From Rhexocercosporidium sp. MPI-PUGE-AT-0058 (Eukaryota; Ascomycota; Leotiomycetes; Helotiales): 64,000 nucleotides of DNA. The stretch is taken from contig JAGTJL010000003.1 in the NCBI GenBank assembly GCA_020746875.1, positions 124,001 to 188,000 of the forward strand, read 5' to 3'. A program made the translations under genes and the position numbers. Of this stretch, positions 21,597 to 31,047 are shown one piece after another. The notes beneath the pieces are model-generated. The model saw nothing but the letters and a program-made list of their open reading frames with translations. It ran no database searches and had not been told where the DNA came from. Within the stretch, counting starts at the first letter, position 1. Each line of letters starts with the position of its first letter.

Positions 21597-23153
21597 TCAA
21601 GACCTCGCGGGCTCATCAACCTCCGCTCTATCACCACCTCCACTCCGCCCACCATAAGCTCCCCCATCAAGAATAATTTCCTCATTGTCCTCTAACGAAT
21701 CCTGAACCCTCCTCCAAGTCTGCTTCTTCGTGACCTCTTCACCTTCCTTTCCCTTGCCACCCCCATAAACAGGCTTAATGAGCCCTTTCAGGAGAGGATT
21801 TCTACTGAATGCTCCAGCCTTGCCTTGTCCATTCCCACTGACTTCCGCCAGAGGGTAGTCATCCTCGACTTCCTCATCGTCGCTCTGAACATAGTCATAC
21901 ACAGGCTTTTCAATCGCAGCCATCTTCTTCACCACCTTTCCCTTCACAAGATCGATGCTGACAACCTGTCTCCTCTTCTCATAATCTGGTCTTGCATTCC
22001 ACTCCTGCTCAGCAAGCACTTTCTGCTGCTTCTTAAGCGTACGAGCCCTCTCAGCTGGACTCGCCCAGATGTTAACACCGGCCGTGATCGGGGTCTCGAA
22101 ATCTGCCGCCTCGTCTCGAACAGTCGTCCGTTTAGCGTTCTGAGCTTGGAAACCGAGTAACCTGTCTCTATGCTCTTTCGCAGCTGCTTCGGCCGGACTC
22201 ATGGCTACTTCTCGTGGCGCTGAGAACGGTGCGGGCTTCTTCGAAATTTCGGCTCGGCGATGCGAGGAGTTGTCCAAGAGCATCTTTTCCCTCCCTCTCT
22301 CTTCGCGCAGTTCTTTGATCATGCCTTGTACCTCCATTGCGCTCAACAGTAGTTCGCCACAGAATGTACATGGCCCCAATCCCTCCTTGACACAGATGAC
22401 CTTCCCACAATTCAAACAGTTTGGGGCGGCTGTGAGGAGTGGATGGCGCGAGCCTATGCAGTTGCATGCGCGTTTCTTGGAGTCGAGGAGGAGGGTACTG
22501 TTTGTGCTTATTTCAAGACTGCGAATCGCGGCGTCCAGTTCAGTGAGGATGGTTGAGGCCCCGTGCATGGATGTTCCTCCTGTGATGTTTACTTTGGTTG
22601 GTTTAGAGGATGTGGGAGCGGGTGAGGATGTGCGTGTCGTGGGTGTGCTTTTGGATTTGAAGTCTGATATCAGAGTGCCAGAGGCTGATGGAGGGGCTTT
22701 GTGGGTGGTTTGAATGGCGGACGGTGTGGGGTCGAGAGAGAAGGCATTATTCGGTGTGGAGGTTCCTGAATTCGTAGGTGTAGGTCTTTTAGGCATGTAA
22801 TCATCTTCGTTCTTCTTGTTGTATGCTGTGCCTTGGGCAGCGTACGTACTTTCGATTCTGCGGGGTGGGAGGGCATGGAGGGGAGCTTTCTTCTTGGGGG
22901 CTTTCCGAGTGCTTTTGGGTACGCCTGAGATTTCTGCGGGTTGGGATGAAGAAGCAGCTTGTGGTTTTGAAGCTGGATTCTGCCGCCGTGAGTTGAAGGA
23001 GGAGATGAATTGGATTGATTTGGGTGATTCGCCTAGGAGGTTGGTGAAATGGTCGGCGGCATCTTGTTTGGAGAGAGTCGCAGCATAGTCAAGGACTTGC
23101 TGTAAATCAGCTTCCGGGAGAGGAAGAAGTGAAGATAACTGCGAGAGAGACAT
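21597..23153 (-). CDS. TRIP4/ASC-1-like protein with C2HC5 zinc finger
   Basis: A single exon of 518 residues starts at ATG 23153 (MSLSQLSSLLPLP). The frame remains open for 49 codons upstream with two further ATGs, but the chosen start opens the conserved N-terminal helical segment (QQVLDYAATLSKQDAADHF). The zinc finger is complete: Cys230, Cys232, His237, Cys246, Cys249, Cys254, Cys262 and Cys265 give the C2HC5 pattern of activating signal cointegrator 1. Between the two is a low-complexity Ser/Thr/Pro region (residues 55-190). A helical charged region and a Glu-rich C-terminus follow. Metazoan TRIP4 is a transcription coactivator and part of the ASC-1 complex that rescues collided ribosomes; the fungal role is probably the latter, by inference. 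No C-terminal ASCH domain is visible. Confidence 0.88.
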   Translation of the reverse strand: MSLSQLSSLLPLPEADLQQVLDYAATLSKQDAADHFTNLLGESPKSIQFISSFNSRRQNPASKPQAASSSQPAEISGVPKSTRKAPKKKAPLHALPPRRIESTYAAQGTAYNKKNEDDYMPKRPTPTNSGTSTPNNAFSLDPTPSAIQTTHKAPPSASGTLISDFKSKSTPTTRTSSPAPTSSKPTKVNITGGTSMHGASTILTELDAAIRSLEISTNSTLLLDSKKRACNCIGSRHPLLTAAPNCLNCGKVICVKEGLGPCTFCGELLLSAMEVQGMIKELREERGREKMLLDNSSHRRAEISKKPAPFSAPREVAMSPAEAAAKEHRDRLLGFQAQNAKRTTVRDEAADFETPITAGVNIWASPAERARTLKKQQKVLAEQEWNARPDYEKRRQVVSIDLVKGKVVKKMAAIEKPVYDYVQSDDEEVEDDYPLAEVSGNGQGKAGAFSRNPLLKGLIKPVYGGGKGKEGEEVTKKQTWRRVQDSLEDNEEIILDGGAYGGRSGGGDRAEVDEPARS

Positions 23154-24288
23154 GAATGTGGCTGTCTGTCGGAGATGCCAACCGTGGTGGTTGAAGTTGA
23201 AGTTGGAGTTGAAGTTGAAGTTGTGTTTACTTTCCAGCATTCGAGACGAGCCTCTCAGGTATGATGAAATAAAGTCATGGATCTCGGTCGGATGCGTCAT
23301 CTAGACTCATTGCCCGAAGTTCACCCCGGGACTCGGTCTGCCTAGCGGGTGCTAGATCCACCCCTCCACTGTCTCTCCCCCCACCCCCTCCCACCACCAC
23401 CATCCAGATTCGGATCTCGCCTAAAGACACACCAACGACAACCATCTGGAGTGAGTGGGCTTTCTTTCTCATCTCAACCCTTTCCCAACCCACTTTGGAC
23501 GATGTGCATGGCTTATATCAGCCTAGATCGGGGCTGTACAACATCTCCGGATGTATCTCATTTGTCTTTCTATTACGTCTCGATGAGAACGATGTCGCCA
23601 TGTACAGAATACGTTGTAGGACGGACTTGTACCTGACACCGAACCCTCTCCGATGGAGCATTTTCGGCATGAAAATGGCCTCAACACTAACCCAGCCGAG
23701 CGCAGCCTCCTAGCCGCAAGCCGCGATTGTTGTTTACTCGATAGAAACTCAACCGTTACTCGACCAAAACTGGCCATAGGCCTGTTCACAGCATGGCAGG
23801 GACCGTTCCTGCGCCTGAAGGTCACCGGTGGGTTCTAGTACTGGTACAGTACCGTCATCGCCCGAAATGGCAGGGCTGTTGAGATAGATAGGAGATAAGC
23901 ATCTCGAATCGTGGTGGGCACCGCACCGTGGGCACCCGTGGCCTGGCTGTCGATGAGTTGTGGATACGGAGCTGCACCCCACAGGACCCTGGCTGGATGT
24001 CTGGTTTTATTTCTAGACTTTCGATCTAACTTGACCGTCTTTGTTTTCTTCTTTCTCTTGTTTGCAGACTCTCCTCAAACCGTCAAGTTGAAAGAACAAA
24101 AGTTTCCGTTCTTCATTCCTTGGCCAGCCTCGTCCCAAGGCTATTTTCTTATCTCTCCCAACCCTCAACAATCCGATAAGCACAATTCACTGTCAAAACT
24201 ACATATTCACACTTAGGAATAAATCTCAATTAGTTCCTCCTTCGCTCCACCAACTTTTTATTTCCAAATCCACCCACAATTGCTCACA
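23154..24288. promoter_or_regulatory. divergent promoter region with GATA sites upstream of allantoinase
   Basis: About 1.1 kb between the minus-strand TRIP4-like gene and the plus-strand allantoinase gene. HGATAR-type sites recognised by AreA/NIT2 GATA factors occur at 23882-23887, 23886-23891 and 23893-23898 (plus) and near the gene at 24148-24153 (CTTATC, minus) and 24174-24180 (CGATAAG, plus). Nitrogen catabolite control of allantoinase is well known in fungi, so these are plausible functional sites. The TRIP4 side carries a GTTGAA-repeat tract at about 23185-23225. Confidence 0.55.
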
Positions 24289-25961
24289 ATGGCCCGCAAC
24301 GAGAGTCCAGATGGTTCTTTCTACCCAACACCCGCATATACTCCTCCTCATGACTCCAATATCCCACTTACGGTCCTGGTTTCTTCCAGAGCTGTCATCT
24401 TCGACCAAGAGGACAATTTGGTAGTCTCACCCGCAACAATCACGATCTCGCCTCAAACCGGAACTATTATATCTATTCTTCCAACCATACTTCCGGCCTC
24501 AAGTTTCCCAGGTAACACAACGTATATCGATCATACACCCAAACTTCTCTTGCCAGGTCTGGTTGATGCTCACGTTCATCTGAATGAGCCCGGAAGAACA
24601 GAATGGGAAGGATTCAATACCGGGACCAGAGCTGCCGCATCCGGTGGTGTGACGACAGTCATTGACATGCCACTAAATGCAATTCCACCAACTACCACTG
24701 TCAATGGCTTGAAAGAGAAAGTCAAAGCTGCGCAGGGAAAATGCTGGGTCGATGTTGGTTTCTATGGTGGTATAATTCCTGGAAACTCTGAAGAGCTACT
24801 TCCACTCGTTGAAGCTGGTGTCAGAGGATTCAAGGGATTTTTGATTGAGAGCGGAGTAAGTCTTCAATTATTGGTGGTCAAGCAACTAACAATATACAGG
24901 TCGACGAATTCCCTGCCGTTTCATCATCCGATGTTGCCCTTGCCATGACAACTCTAGCCGATACAGCAACAACTCTTATGTTCCACGCCGAAATGATCCC
25001 ACCCATTACCGATTCCGTTGGTGACGATGTCCAAACCTCTCTCCCACCAATGCAACCTTCAGGACCCCTCACATCCTACAACACATTCCTCTACTCCCGC
25101 CCACCAGCATTCGAAACTTACGCCATCGAAGAGATCCTCTCCCTCGCCCACCTCGCCCCAAACCTGCCCCTCCACATAGTCCACCTCTCCGCTCTAGAAG
25201 GTGTACCGATTCTCCGCGCTGCTCGAGACCGTGGTATCAAAATTACAGCCGAGACCTGCTTCCATTACCTAGCCCTCGCATCCGAAGACGTCCAAGATGG
25301 AGACACACGCCACAAATGCTGCCCCCCCATCCGCAATGCAGTCAACCGCGATGGTCTTTGGGAAGAACTCTCCAAGCCGGACTCAGTCCTCCAAACCATT
25401 GTCAGCGATCACAGTCCCTGTACACCAGAACTCAAGCTTCTTCCCGAGCACCTTGGCCATGGTTGCGGCTCAGGCGGCCACAAAGGCGTCAACGGCGAAA
25501 TGCTAACCGCTGAGGAAGCAGAAGAGAAAGAGCGCGGTGACTTCTTCGCTTCATGGGGCGGCATCTCATCTGTCGGACTCGGCCTACCCATTCTCTGGAC
25601 CGAAGCCACAGCTCGGGCTCCTTCATCTAAATCTCTCATTTCGATCCTGGATGTCGTGAGGTTGTGCTCGCTTAACACGGCTAAGCAGGTTGGATTAAGC
25701 CATAAGAAGGGTGCGTTGAGACCGGGTATGGATGCAGATATCTGCGTGTTTGATGATAAAGCTACGTTTGTGGTGGGGAGAGAGCAGATGCTGTTCAGGA
25801 ATAAGGTTAGTCCTTATCAGGGCAAGACGATGACCGGGATGGTTAAACAGACTTGGGTGAGAGGCAGTTTGGTGTTTGAGAGGGGTGGTTCGAATGGTGG
25901 CTTTGTTGGGAAGGGAGGCTTGCCTGTGGGGAAGTTGTTGTTAGAGAAGAGGAAGTTGTAG
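24289..25961 (+). CDS. allantoinase
   Basis: Two exons, 24289-24855 and 24900-25961, joined in phase 0 by a 44-bp intron (GTAAGT, branch CTAAC, TACAG), give 542 residues. The start is ATG 24289 (MARNESPDG). Allantoinase opens the hydantoin ring of allantoin to allantoate in purine nitrogen use. The amidohydrolase metal site is visible: [11 protein letters not shown] (His95, His97), the carbamylated lysine Lys182 in [23 protein letters not shown], and the late Asp in [23 protein letters not shown] is the usual C-terminal beta-sandwich motif. [15 protein letters not shown] is a glycine-rich insert. The family is shared with dihydroorotase and hydantoinase, but the [10 protein letters not shown] and SDHSPC motifs are allantoinase-like. 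GATA sites upstream support nitrogen control. Confidence 0.93.
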
Positions 25962-26260
25962 GTAGTCTCAGTTGGCGTGGGGAGGGATTCGGTTATATCA
26001 AGGTTGTGAACTTTGAGGAAATCAGCCTGAGAGGTTTGACCTCGCTAAGGGCAATAAGGGTAGCATTTGCATTGGAGGAGCATTTAATGGGTAGGTCCTG
26101 CAAGCTAGGACATCAACATCCAGGCACAAGCTATGTATTTGAGGAATTTATGTTCTCAATTGCGAAATACAAACAACGCTATGCAAAGTCCCTCGCCTCT
26201 CTTCTCTCTTCTCCCATTTCCCTACTCCTCTGTCTTCTCCCTCCCCTCCCTATTGCCAGC

Positions 26261-27825
26261 TCAATCATACCAAATAGCATTCATACCAAACCCCGGCTCC
26301 TTGACATCACAATGCGCGACCCTCCCCAAAAATTCATCCTTCCACCTATAGATCTCCAACCACCCCTCCTGATCATCCGTTAGAGCAACCCACTCATCGC
26401 TCCAATCACATGGACTGACGGCGTTGGAGTGGCCGCCAGACGTCGGCGTCGGGTTGAGGCAGATCTGGCGCTCGATGTTGCCTGCGGGACCGAGTGCGAA
26501 GGCAGCGATGTAGCCGGTTAGGTTGTGTGCGTTGGCGCGCGAGGTGGCGTAGAGGTATTTTTTGCTGGGGGAGAGGGTGCAGACGTCGGAGCGGTACATG
26601 CTTTTGGCGTTTGGGATTCCTGGGTTGGGGGTTAGCATCTCATCCTACTCGAATAAAGCATAGAAAGGAACCGATCCCTTTAAGATGAAGATCGAAGGTT
26701 GGTTGATTTTCGGATTTGGGATCTTGGGGTTTGGAGTTCAGAGTCTAATGGAGGTAGAGAGAAAGGGGGGAACGCACCAGGTGGAATCAATGGATATGTG
26801 ATATGCGTAAAAACCGGACATTTCGTCTGCTCATCAATAACATACACAGCCAACCTGTTCCCCGCCTCCATTAACACATACAAATAAGCACCATTCAAAG
26901 CAACCCATCTAGGATGATCACCTGGATCGGGCGCCTCTACACATCCCACAAGACTTAACTGGCCATCCTCCGCCTTCTGATGCGTCCAGATCTTGTTGGC
27001 GCGGAGATCGGCCGAGTAGAGATAGGTCTCCGTGGGATCGAATACCATGCCGTGAATACCTGTTTTAGGAGAGTACGGGTAGTTCTGGATGTTGGTTGAG
27101 AGGGCTCCTGAGGGAGTCACGGAGAATACGTTGCCGTGGCCGGCATGGTTGTAGAAGGGGTTTCCGTAAACGGCGTGGGGGGGTTTATGGGCTGCTAGGA
27201 CGAAGATGGCGCGGGTGTTGGTTGAGGGACTTGAGGCTTCGGCTTGGTGTTGTTAGATATGTTTGGTTGGCTTAGGATTTGAGGGGAAGATGTTGGTGAA
27301 GTCATGTGAGTTGAGACGAGGAAATGAAACATACGTTCATGTGTCATGGGATGGGATGCCTCATGTACGATTTCCGTAGGGCTTTTTACTGAGAAGCTAG
27401 ACCATTTCTTCATGGCTGCTCCGTAGATATTCTTCTTTGCATGCTACCCAATCTCATTAGCCTCTGTTGTCGAATCTTTGAGAGATTGGGACTAATGCTC
27501 AAGCGTGGCCGGATAGGTACAGAATACAGAAGTAGAAAACGAAGAAACTCACATCAAAAGTCATCCATGAAATCGGCTCGTCGTGATTTATCTCCGTACG
27601 TTTAATCATATTCAGGCTCAGGCTCTCATCGTCGAATTCGAACGTGAAGATTGCTCCAGGGGGCGTCCATGTCCCCACCATCAAATGGTGCTTCATCCCT
27701 CTTTTTTGAAGCTTAGGAAGAAGTAGTGGAGGGGTAATTGACGGTCGTGACGAGTTCAGATGTCCAATTAGCGAAGATAGAGCAGAAGTATTTTGTAAAA
27801 GATACTTGGATAAACCACGCCTCAT
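26261..27825 (-). CDS. carboxy-cis,cis-muconate cyclase (3-carboxymuconate lactonizing enzyme)
   Basis: Four minus-strand exons, 27825-27553, 27443-27335, 27242-26778 and 26619-26261, give 401 residues. All three introns (109, 92 and 158 bp) restore conserved sequence in phase: MTFD-HAKKNIYGAAM, HE-P-EASSPS, and IPPG-IPNAKSMYRSDV. The fungal enzyme is a seven-bladed beta-propeller that lactonises 3-carboxy-cis,cis-muconate in the protocatechuate branch of the beta-ketoadipate pathway. Motifs include HLMVGTWTPPG, GIHGMVFDPTETYLYSADL, GDHPRWVAL, PTPTSGGHSNAVSPC and DDQEGWLEIYRWKDEFL. An unusual feature is a 43-residue basic Ser-rich N-terminal extension before MKHHLMVGTW; starting at that Met would give the usual 358 residues. 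It diverges from the thiolase gene. Confidence 0.93.
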
Positions 27826-28257
27826 GTATGTTAGAAGACAAAGCTTGACCTTTGAGATCTAGAATCGAATGGGATGGGAAGTCGAGGAGCAGCGGGATGC
27901 TGAAAGGGGGAGTTAAGCGAGGTGGGGTTGAAGTCTGGGGAGGGGGGAGAACTTTAATGGTATGGATAAATCTTTAGCCGCCTCGGAAGGTTGACTCGGG
28001 AGATCCCTCGGGAGCTGTTTGTTTGGGAGAGCTTGAGGGGCGTTAACAAAAAGTCAACTTCTTACGGTACTAGGGTTTCTTTGCTTTATACTTCGCCATT
28101 TTGTTTTGTCTTCTTCGTTTTGGATATTCCCTCTCAGTTCTGCTGTGTACCAATCTAAGAGATACATTGTACATCTCCAGCTGTTGGCGTCTCGAACCCC
28201 TCCCCGAGCTTTGAACCTCCAATTCCAAAACCAATTTAACATTGGTATACCATCACA
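27826..28257. promoter_or_regulatory. divergent promoter region CMLE/thiolase
   Basis: 432 bases separate the starts of the minus-strand CMLE gene and the plus-strand thiolase gene. The thiolase-proximal part is T/C-rich. No specific binding site was identified. Confidence 0.5.
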
Positions 28258-29520
28258 ATGGCAAATCCAGTCCGTAAAGGCCTATCCAATATCCTCAAAA
28301 AAGAGGCCAACGATATTGTCATCCTCTCTTCCCTCCGCACACCCATAACCCGCTCCTACAAAGGTCACCTCAAAGATGCCTACCCCGAAGAACTCCTCGC
28401 CACCGTCCTCCGCGCAACCCTCGCCGCAAACCCCAATCTCGACCCAGCACTCATCCAAGATGTCGGAGTGGGTGTCGTGTTGTCAGAATTGGGTGGCTCG
28501 AAAGCAGGTCGTATGGCTATGAACCACATTGGAATACCGACCACCACATCCTTCTATACTGTCAATCGAGCTTGCAGCTCTGGTTTGAGTGCTATCACGA
28601 ATGTCTCGCATCAGATCGCTACGGGTATGATTGATGTAGGAATCGGCGGGGGAATGGAGAGCATGACGAGGAATTATGGGTCGAAGGCTATTCCTACAGT
28701 CCTCTGGCCTGAATTGAGGGAAAGCGAGGTCAAGGATGCGAGGGATTGTATAATGCCCATGGGATTGACGAGCGAGAACGTGGCAGAGAGATATAGTGTC
28801 AATCGTGCGGATCAGGATGCGTTCGCTGTAGCGTCTCACCAGAGAGCTTTGAAAGCCCAGCAGGAAGGTTGGTTCGACAAGGAGATCGTGCCTGTGCATA
28901 CACAATATCAAGAGGTTGATAAGAAGGGCGAGAAGGTAGGGGATGTGCAGCAAGTAACTGTTTCGAAAGACGACGGAATAAGAGCGACTGCTAGCATAGC
29001 GGGTATGCAGAAGCTGAAGCCAGCTTTCAAGGAAAATGGGACGTCGACGGCTGGAAACTCGTCGCAGATATCGGATGGTGCGGCTGCGACTCTCTTGATG
29101 CGTAGAAGTACTGCGACGGAACTTGGTCTCACATCTTCGATTATTGGACGTTGGGCGGGGACACAAGTTGCAGGATGCAGACCGGATGAGATGGGTATTG
29201 GGCCTGCGATTGCCATTCCTAAATTAATGGAATATACGGGTTTGAAGACGGAGGATGTTGGGTTGTGGGAGATCAATGAGGCGTTTGCTAGTCAGGCTAT
29301 TTATTGTTTGCGAGAGCTCGGATTGGAGAAGAGACTGGAGGAGGGAAGGGTCAATCCTAAGGGTGGTGCGATTGCATTGGGTCATCCTCTTGGTGCGACG
29401 GGTGCGAGGATGCTGGCTACCTTGTTACCGGAGATGGAGCGGCAGGGTTTGGAGACTGGTGTGGTTTCTATGTGCATTGGGACGGGCATGGGAATGGCCG
29501 GCTTGTTTGTTAGGGAATAG
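28258..29520 (+). CDS. 3-ketoacyl-CoA thiolase
   Basis: A single exon of 420 residues starts at ATG 28258 (MANPVRKGLSNIL). Thiolases of this type cleave 3-ketoacyl-CoA to acetyl-CoA and a shortened acyl-CoA in beta-oxidation. The nucleophile Cys106 lies in VNRACSSGLSA, the catalytic His376 in GHPLGATGAR and the second Cys406 in SMCIGTGMGMAG; INEAFASQA and the family glycine motif GGGMESMTRNY are also present. Sequence resembles peroxisomal POT1/FOX3-type enzymes more than acetoacetyl-CoA thiolases. However, neither a clear N-terminal PTS2 nor a C-terminal PTS1 (it ends VRE) is visible, so location is uncertain. Confidence 0.92.
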   Translation: MANPVRKGLSNILKKEANDIVILSSLRTPITRSYKGHLKDAYPEELLATVLRATLAANPNLDPALIQDVGVGVVLSELGGSKAGRMAMNHIGIPTTTSFYTVNRACSSGLSAITNVSHQIATGMIDVGIGGGMESMTRNYGSKAIPTVLWPELRESEVKDARDCIMPMGLTSENVAERYSVNRADQDAFAVASHQRALKAQQEGWFDKEIVPVHTQYQEVDKKGEKVGDVQQVTVSKDDGIRATASIAGMQKLKPAFKENGTSTAGNSSQISDGAAATLLMRRSTATELGLTSSIIGRWAGTQVAGCRPDEMGIGPAIAIPKLMEYTGLKTEDVGLWEINEAFASQAIYCLRELGLEKRLEEGRVNPKGGAIALGHPLGATGARMLATLLPEMERQGLETGVVSMCIGTGMGMAGLFVRE

Positions 29521-30012
29521 GCTGATATAAAATAATAGATGCTATATTTGAGATCGAATTCTTGTACCTAGTAGTGCCAGCAACTTAGGTGGAATATTGA
29601 GACTGAAAGAAATGAGAATGAGAAATGCAACGCAGACTATTCAACCATTGGACGAGTCGAATAGCTCGAAGCATCTTTCTATCTAATTGTCCACATTTCA
29701 AGTTAGGACAACCTCTGCCACAATATTCAAACAATCTGGTAAAATGAGACAATCTCAATGTTTAAAAAGCAATAGGGATATTAGCACTGGCGGAAATGTA
29801 AGAGACACCAGGAATCAGACAACTTTTCGTTCCAAAGTCATGCCCTTTCCTACAATATCTTGGTAGAGCCATCCTCGAGATCCACAAACCTCAGCCTCGT
29901 CAGCCTTGCATGAATCCACTCCAGCCTTGCGACGCGTTCGCGTCTCACCAACCTCTCTCCAGCTCCAACCCAACACAACAGACCATCCCAAAGAGAGCAA
30001 AGACATAATGAA
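29521..30012. other. intergenic region between thiolase and Cce1
   Basis: About 490 bases between two plus-strand genes. It is AT-rich after the thiolase stop and C-rich just before the next ATG. Antisense frames in the last 200 bases overlap the Cce1 start and are shadows. Confidence 0.55.
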
Positions 30013-31047
30013 ATGCCCCTCACAATCCCCAGCACCCTCAAACTCGCCCAACTCAAAAAATTAGCCTTCAAATGCGGCATCTTGACATCCGGCACAAAGT
30101 CTACCCTCATTCAACGTCTCCAAAATGAAATCGCTGGGAGCGAGGATGTTTCGAGTAAGGCTGGAAAAAAGGTCAGGATACTGAGTATAGATATGGGAAT
30201 TAGGAATCTGGCTTATTGTATACTTGATGTACCCGCTCAGTCTGTAATTCGACCTGGGTTTGGGGCTGGGAAAGGGAAGGATGGAAAGGCGGCATTACCG
30301 TCTATCCTGGCGTGGCATCGACTCGCTGTCTCCAGCCCACCAGTTGCCATTCCCACGACTGATACCGATGGAATAACCACAACTATCCCTGCCGTGAAGG
30401 AAGCTTTCGATCCCGCGACGCTCTCGCAGACAGCTTACACGCTCCTTCGCACGCAACTTCTCCCGAAGAAACCAACGCATATTCTGATTGAGCGCCAGCG
30501 CTTTAGGAGCATGGGCTCGAGTCACATATTGGAGTGGACGGTTAGGGTGAATATGTTTGAGAGTATACTTTATGCAGTGCTTTGTACGTTAAAGGCGGAG
30601 GGGCTTTGGGAGGGGAGTGTGAGGAGTGTTTTACCAGGGAAGGTTGGGCCGTTTTGGGTTGGTGAGGAGGAGGAGGGTGGTGGTGGTGGGAAAGAGGTGG
30701 ACGGGAAGGGGAAGGGGAGGAAGAAAGTACGGAAGAGTACGAATGCGAAGACTAACAATAAAGGCGCGAAGATTGACTTGGTGAGGAGTTGGTTGGAGAA
30801 TGGAGATGTGGTTGGGTTGGGCAATGATGGCGTGAAGGAGATGGCGAGACGGTATGTGGAGAAATGGGATAGAGTGCCTGGTGGGAGAAAGAAGGTTGTG
30901 AAGGGGTTAGACGGGGAAGTAGAGGAGAAGATGGGGAAGCTGGATGATCTGGCGGATTGTTTGTTGCAAGGTATGGCGTGGGTTGAGTGGGAGGAGAATA
31001 AGAGAATTGTGATGAAGTCTGGAGTTGAGGCTCTTGTGGATCCTTGA
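30013..31047 (+). CDS. Cce1/Ydc2-type mitochondrial Holliday junction resolvase
   Basis: A single exon of 344 residues starts at ATG 30013. An N-terminal SAP-like DNA-binding segment (KLAQLKKLAFKCGILTSG, residues 10-27) is followed by the RNase H-like resolvase fold. The first catalytic acid is Asp60 in RILSIDMGIRNLAYC and the second Glu160 in HILIERQRFRSMGS. The C-terminal Asp pair lies in LDDLADCLLQGMAW. The enzyme cuts four-way junctions to allow mitochondrial DNA segregation. A long Gly/Lys-rich insert (about residues 220-255, with EEEEGGGGGKE) separates the catalytic motifs. A classic mitochondrial presequence is not obvious, but the N-terminus is basic. The family call is firm. Confidence 0.9.
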   Translation: MPLTIPSTLKLAQLKKLAFKCGILTSGTKSTLIQRLQNEIAGSEDVSSKAGKKVRILSIDMGIRNLAYCILDVPAQSVIRPGFGAGKGKDGKAALPSILAWHRLAVSSPPVAIPTTDTDGITTTIPAVKEAFDPATLSQTAYTLLRTQLLPKKPTHILIERQRFRSMGSSHILEWTVRVNMFESILYAVLCTLKAEGLWEGSVRSVLPGKVGPFWVGEEEEGGGGGKEVDGKGKGRKKVRKSTNAKTNNKGAKIDLVRSWLENGDVVGLGNDGVKEMARRYVEKWDRVPGGRKKVVKGLDGEVEEKMGKLDDLADCLLQGMAWVEWEENKRIVMKSGVEALVDP

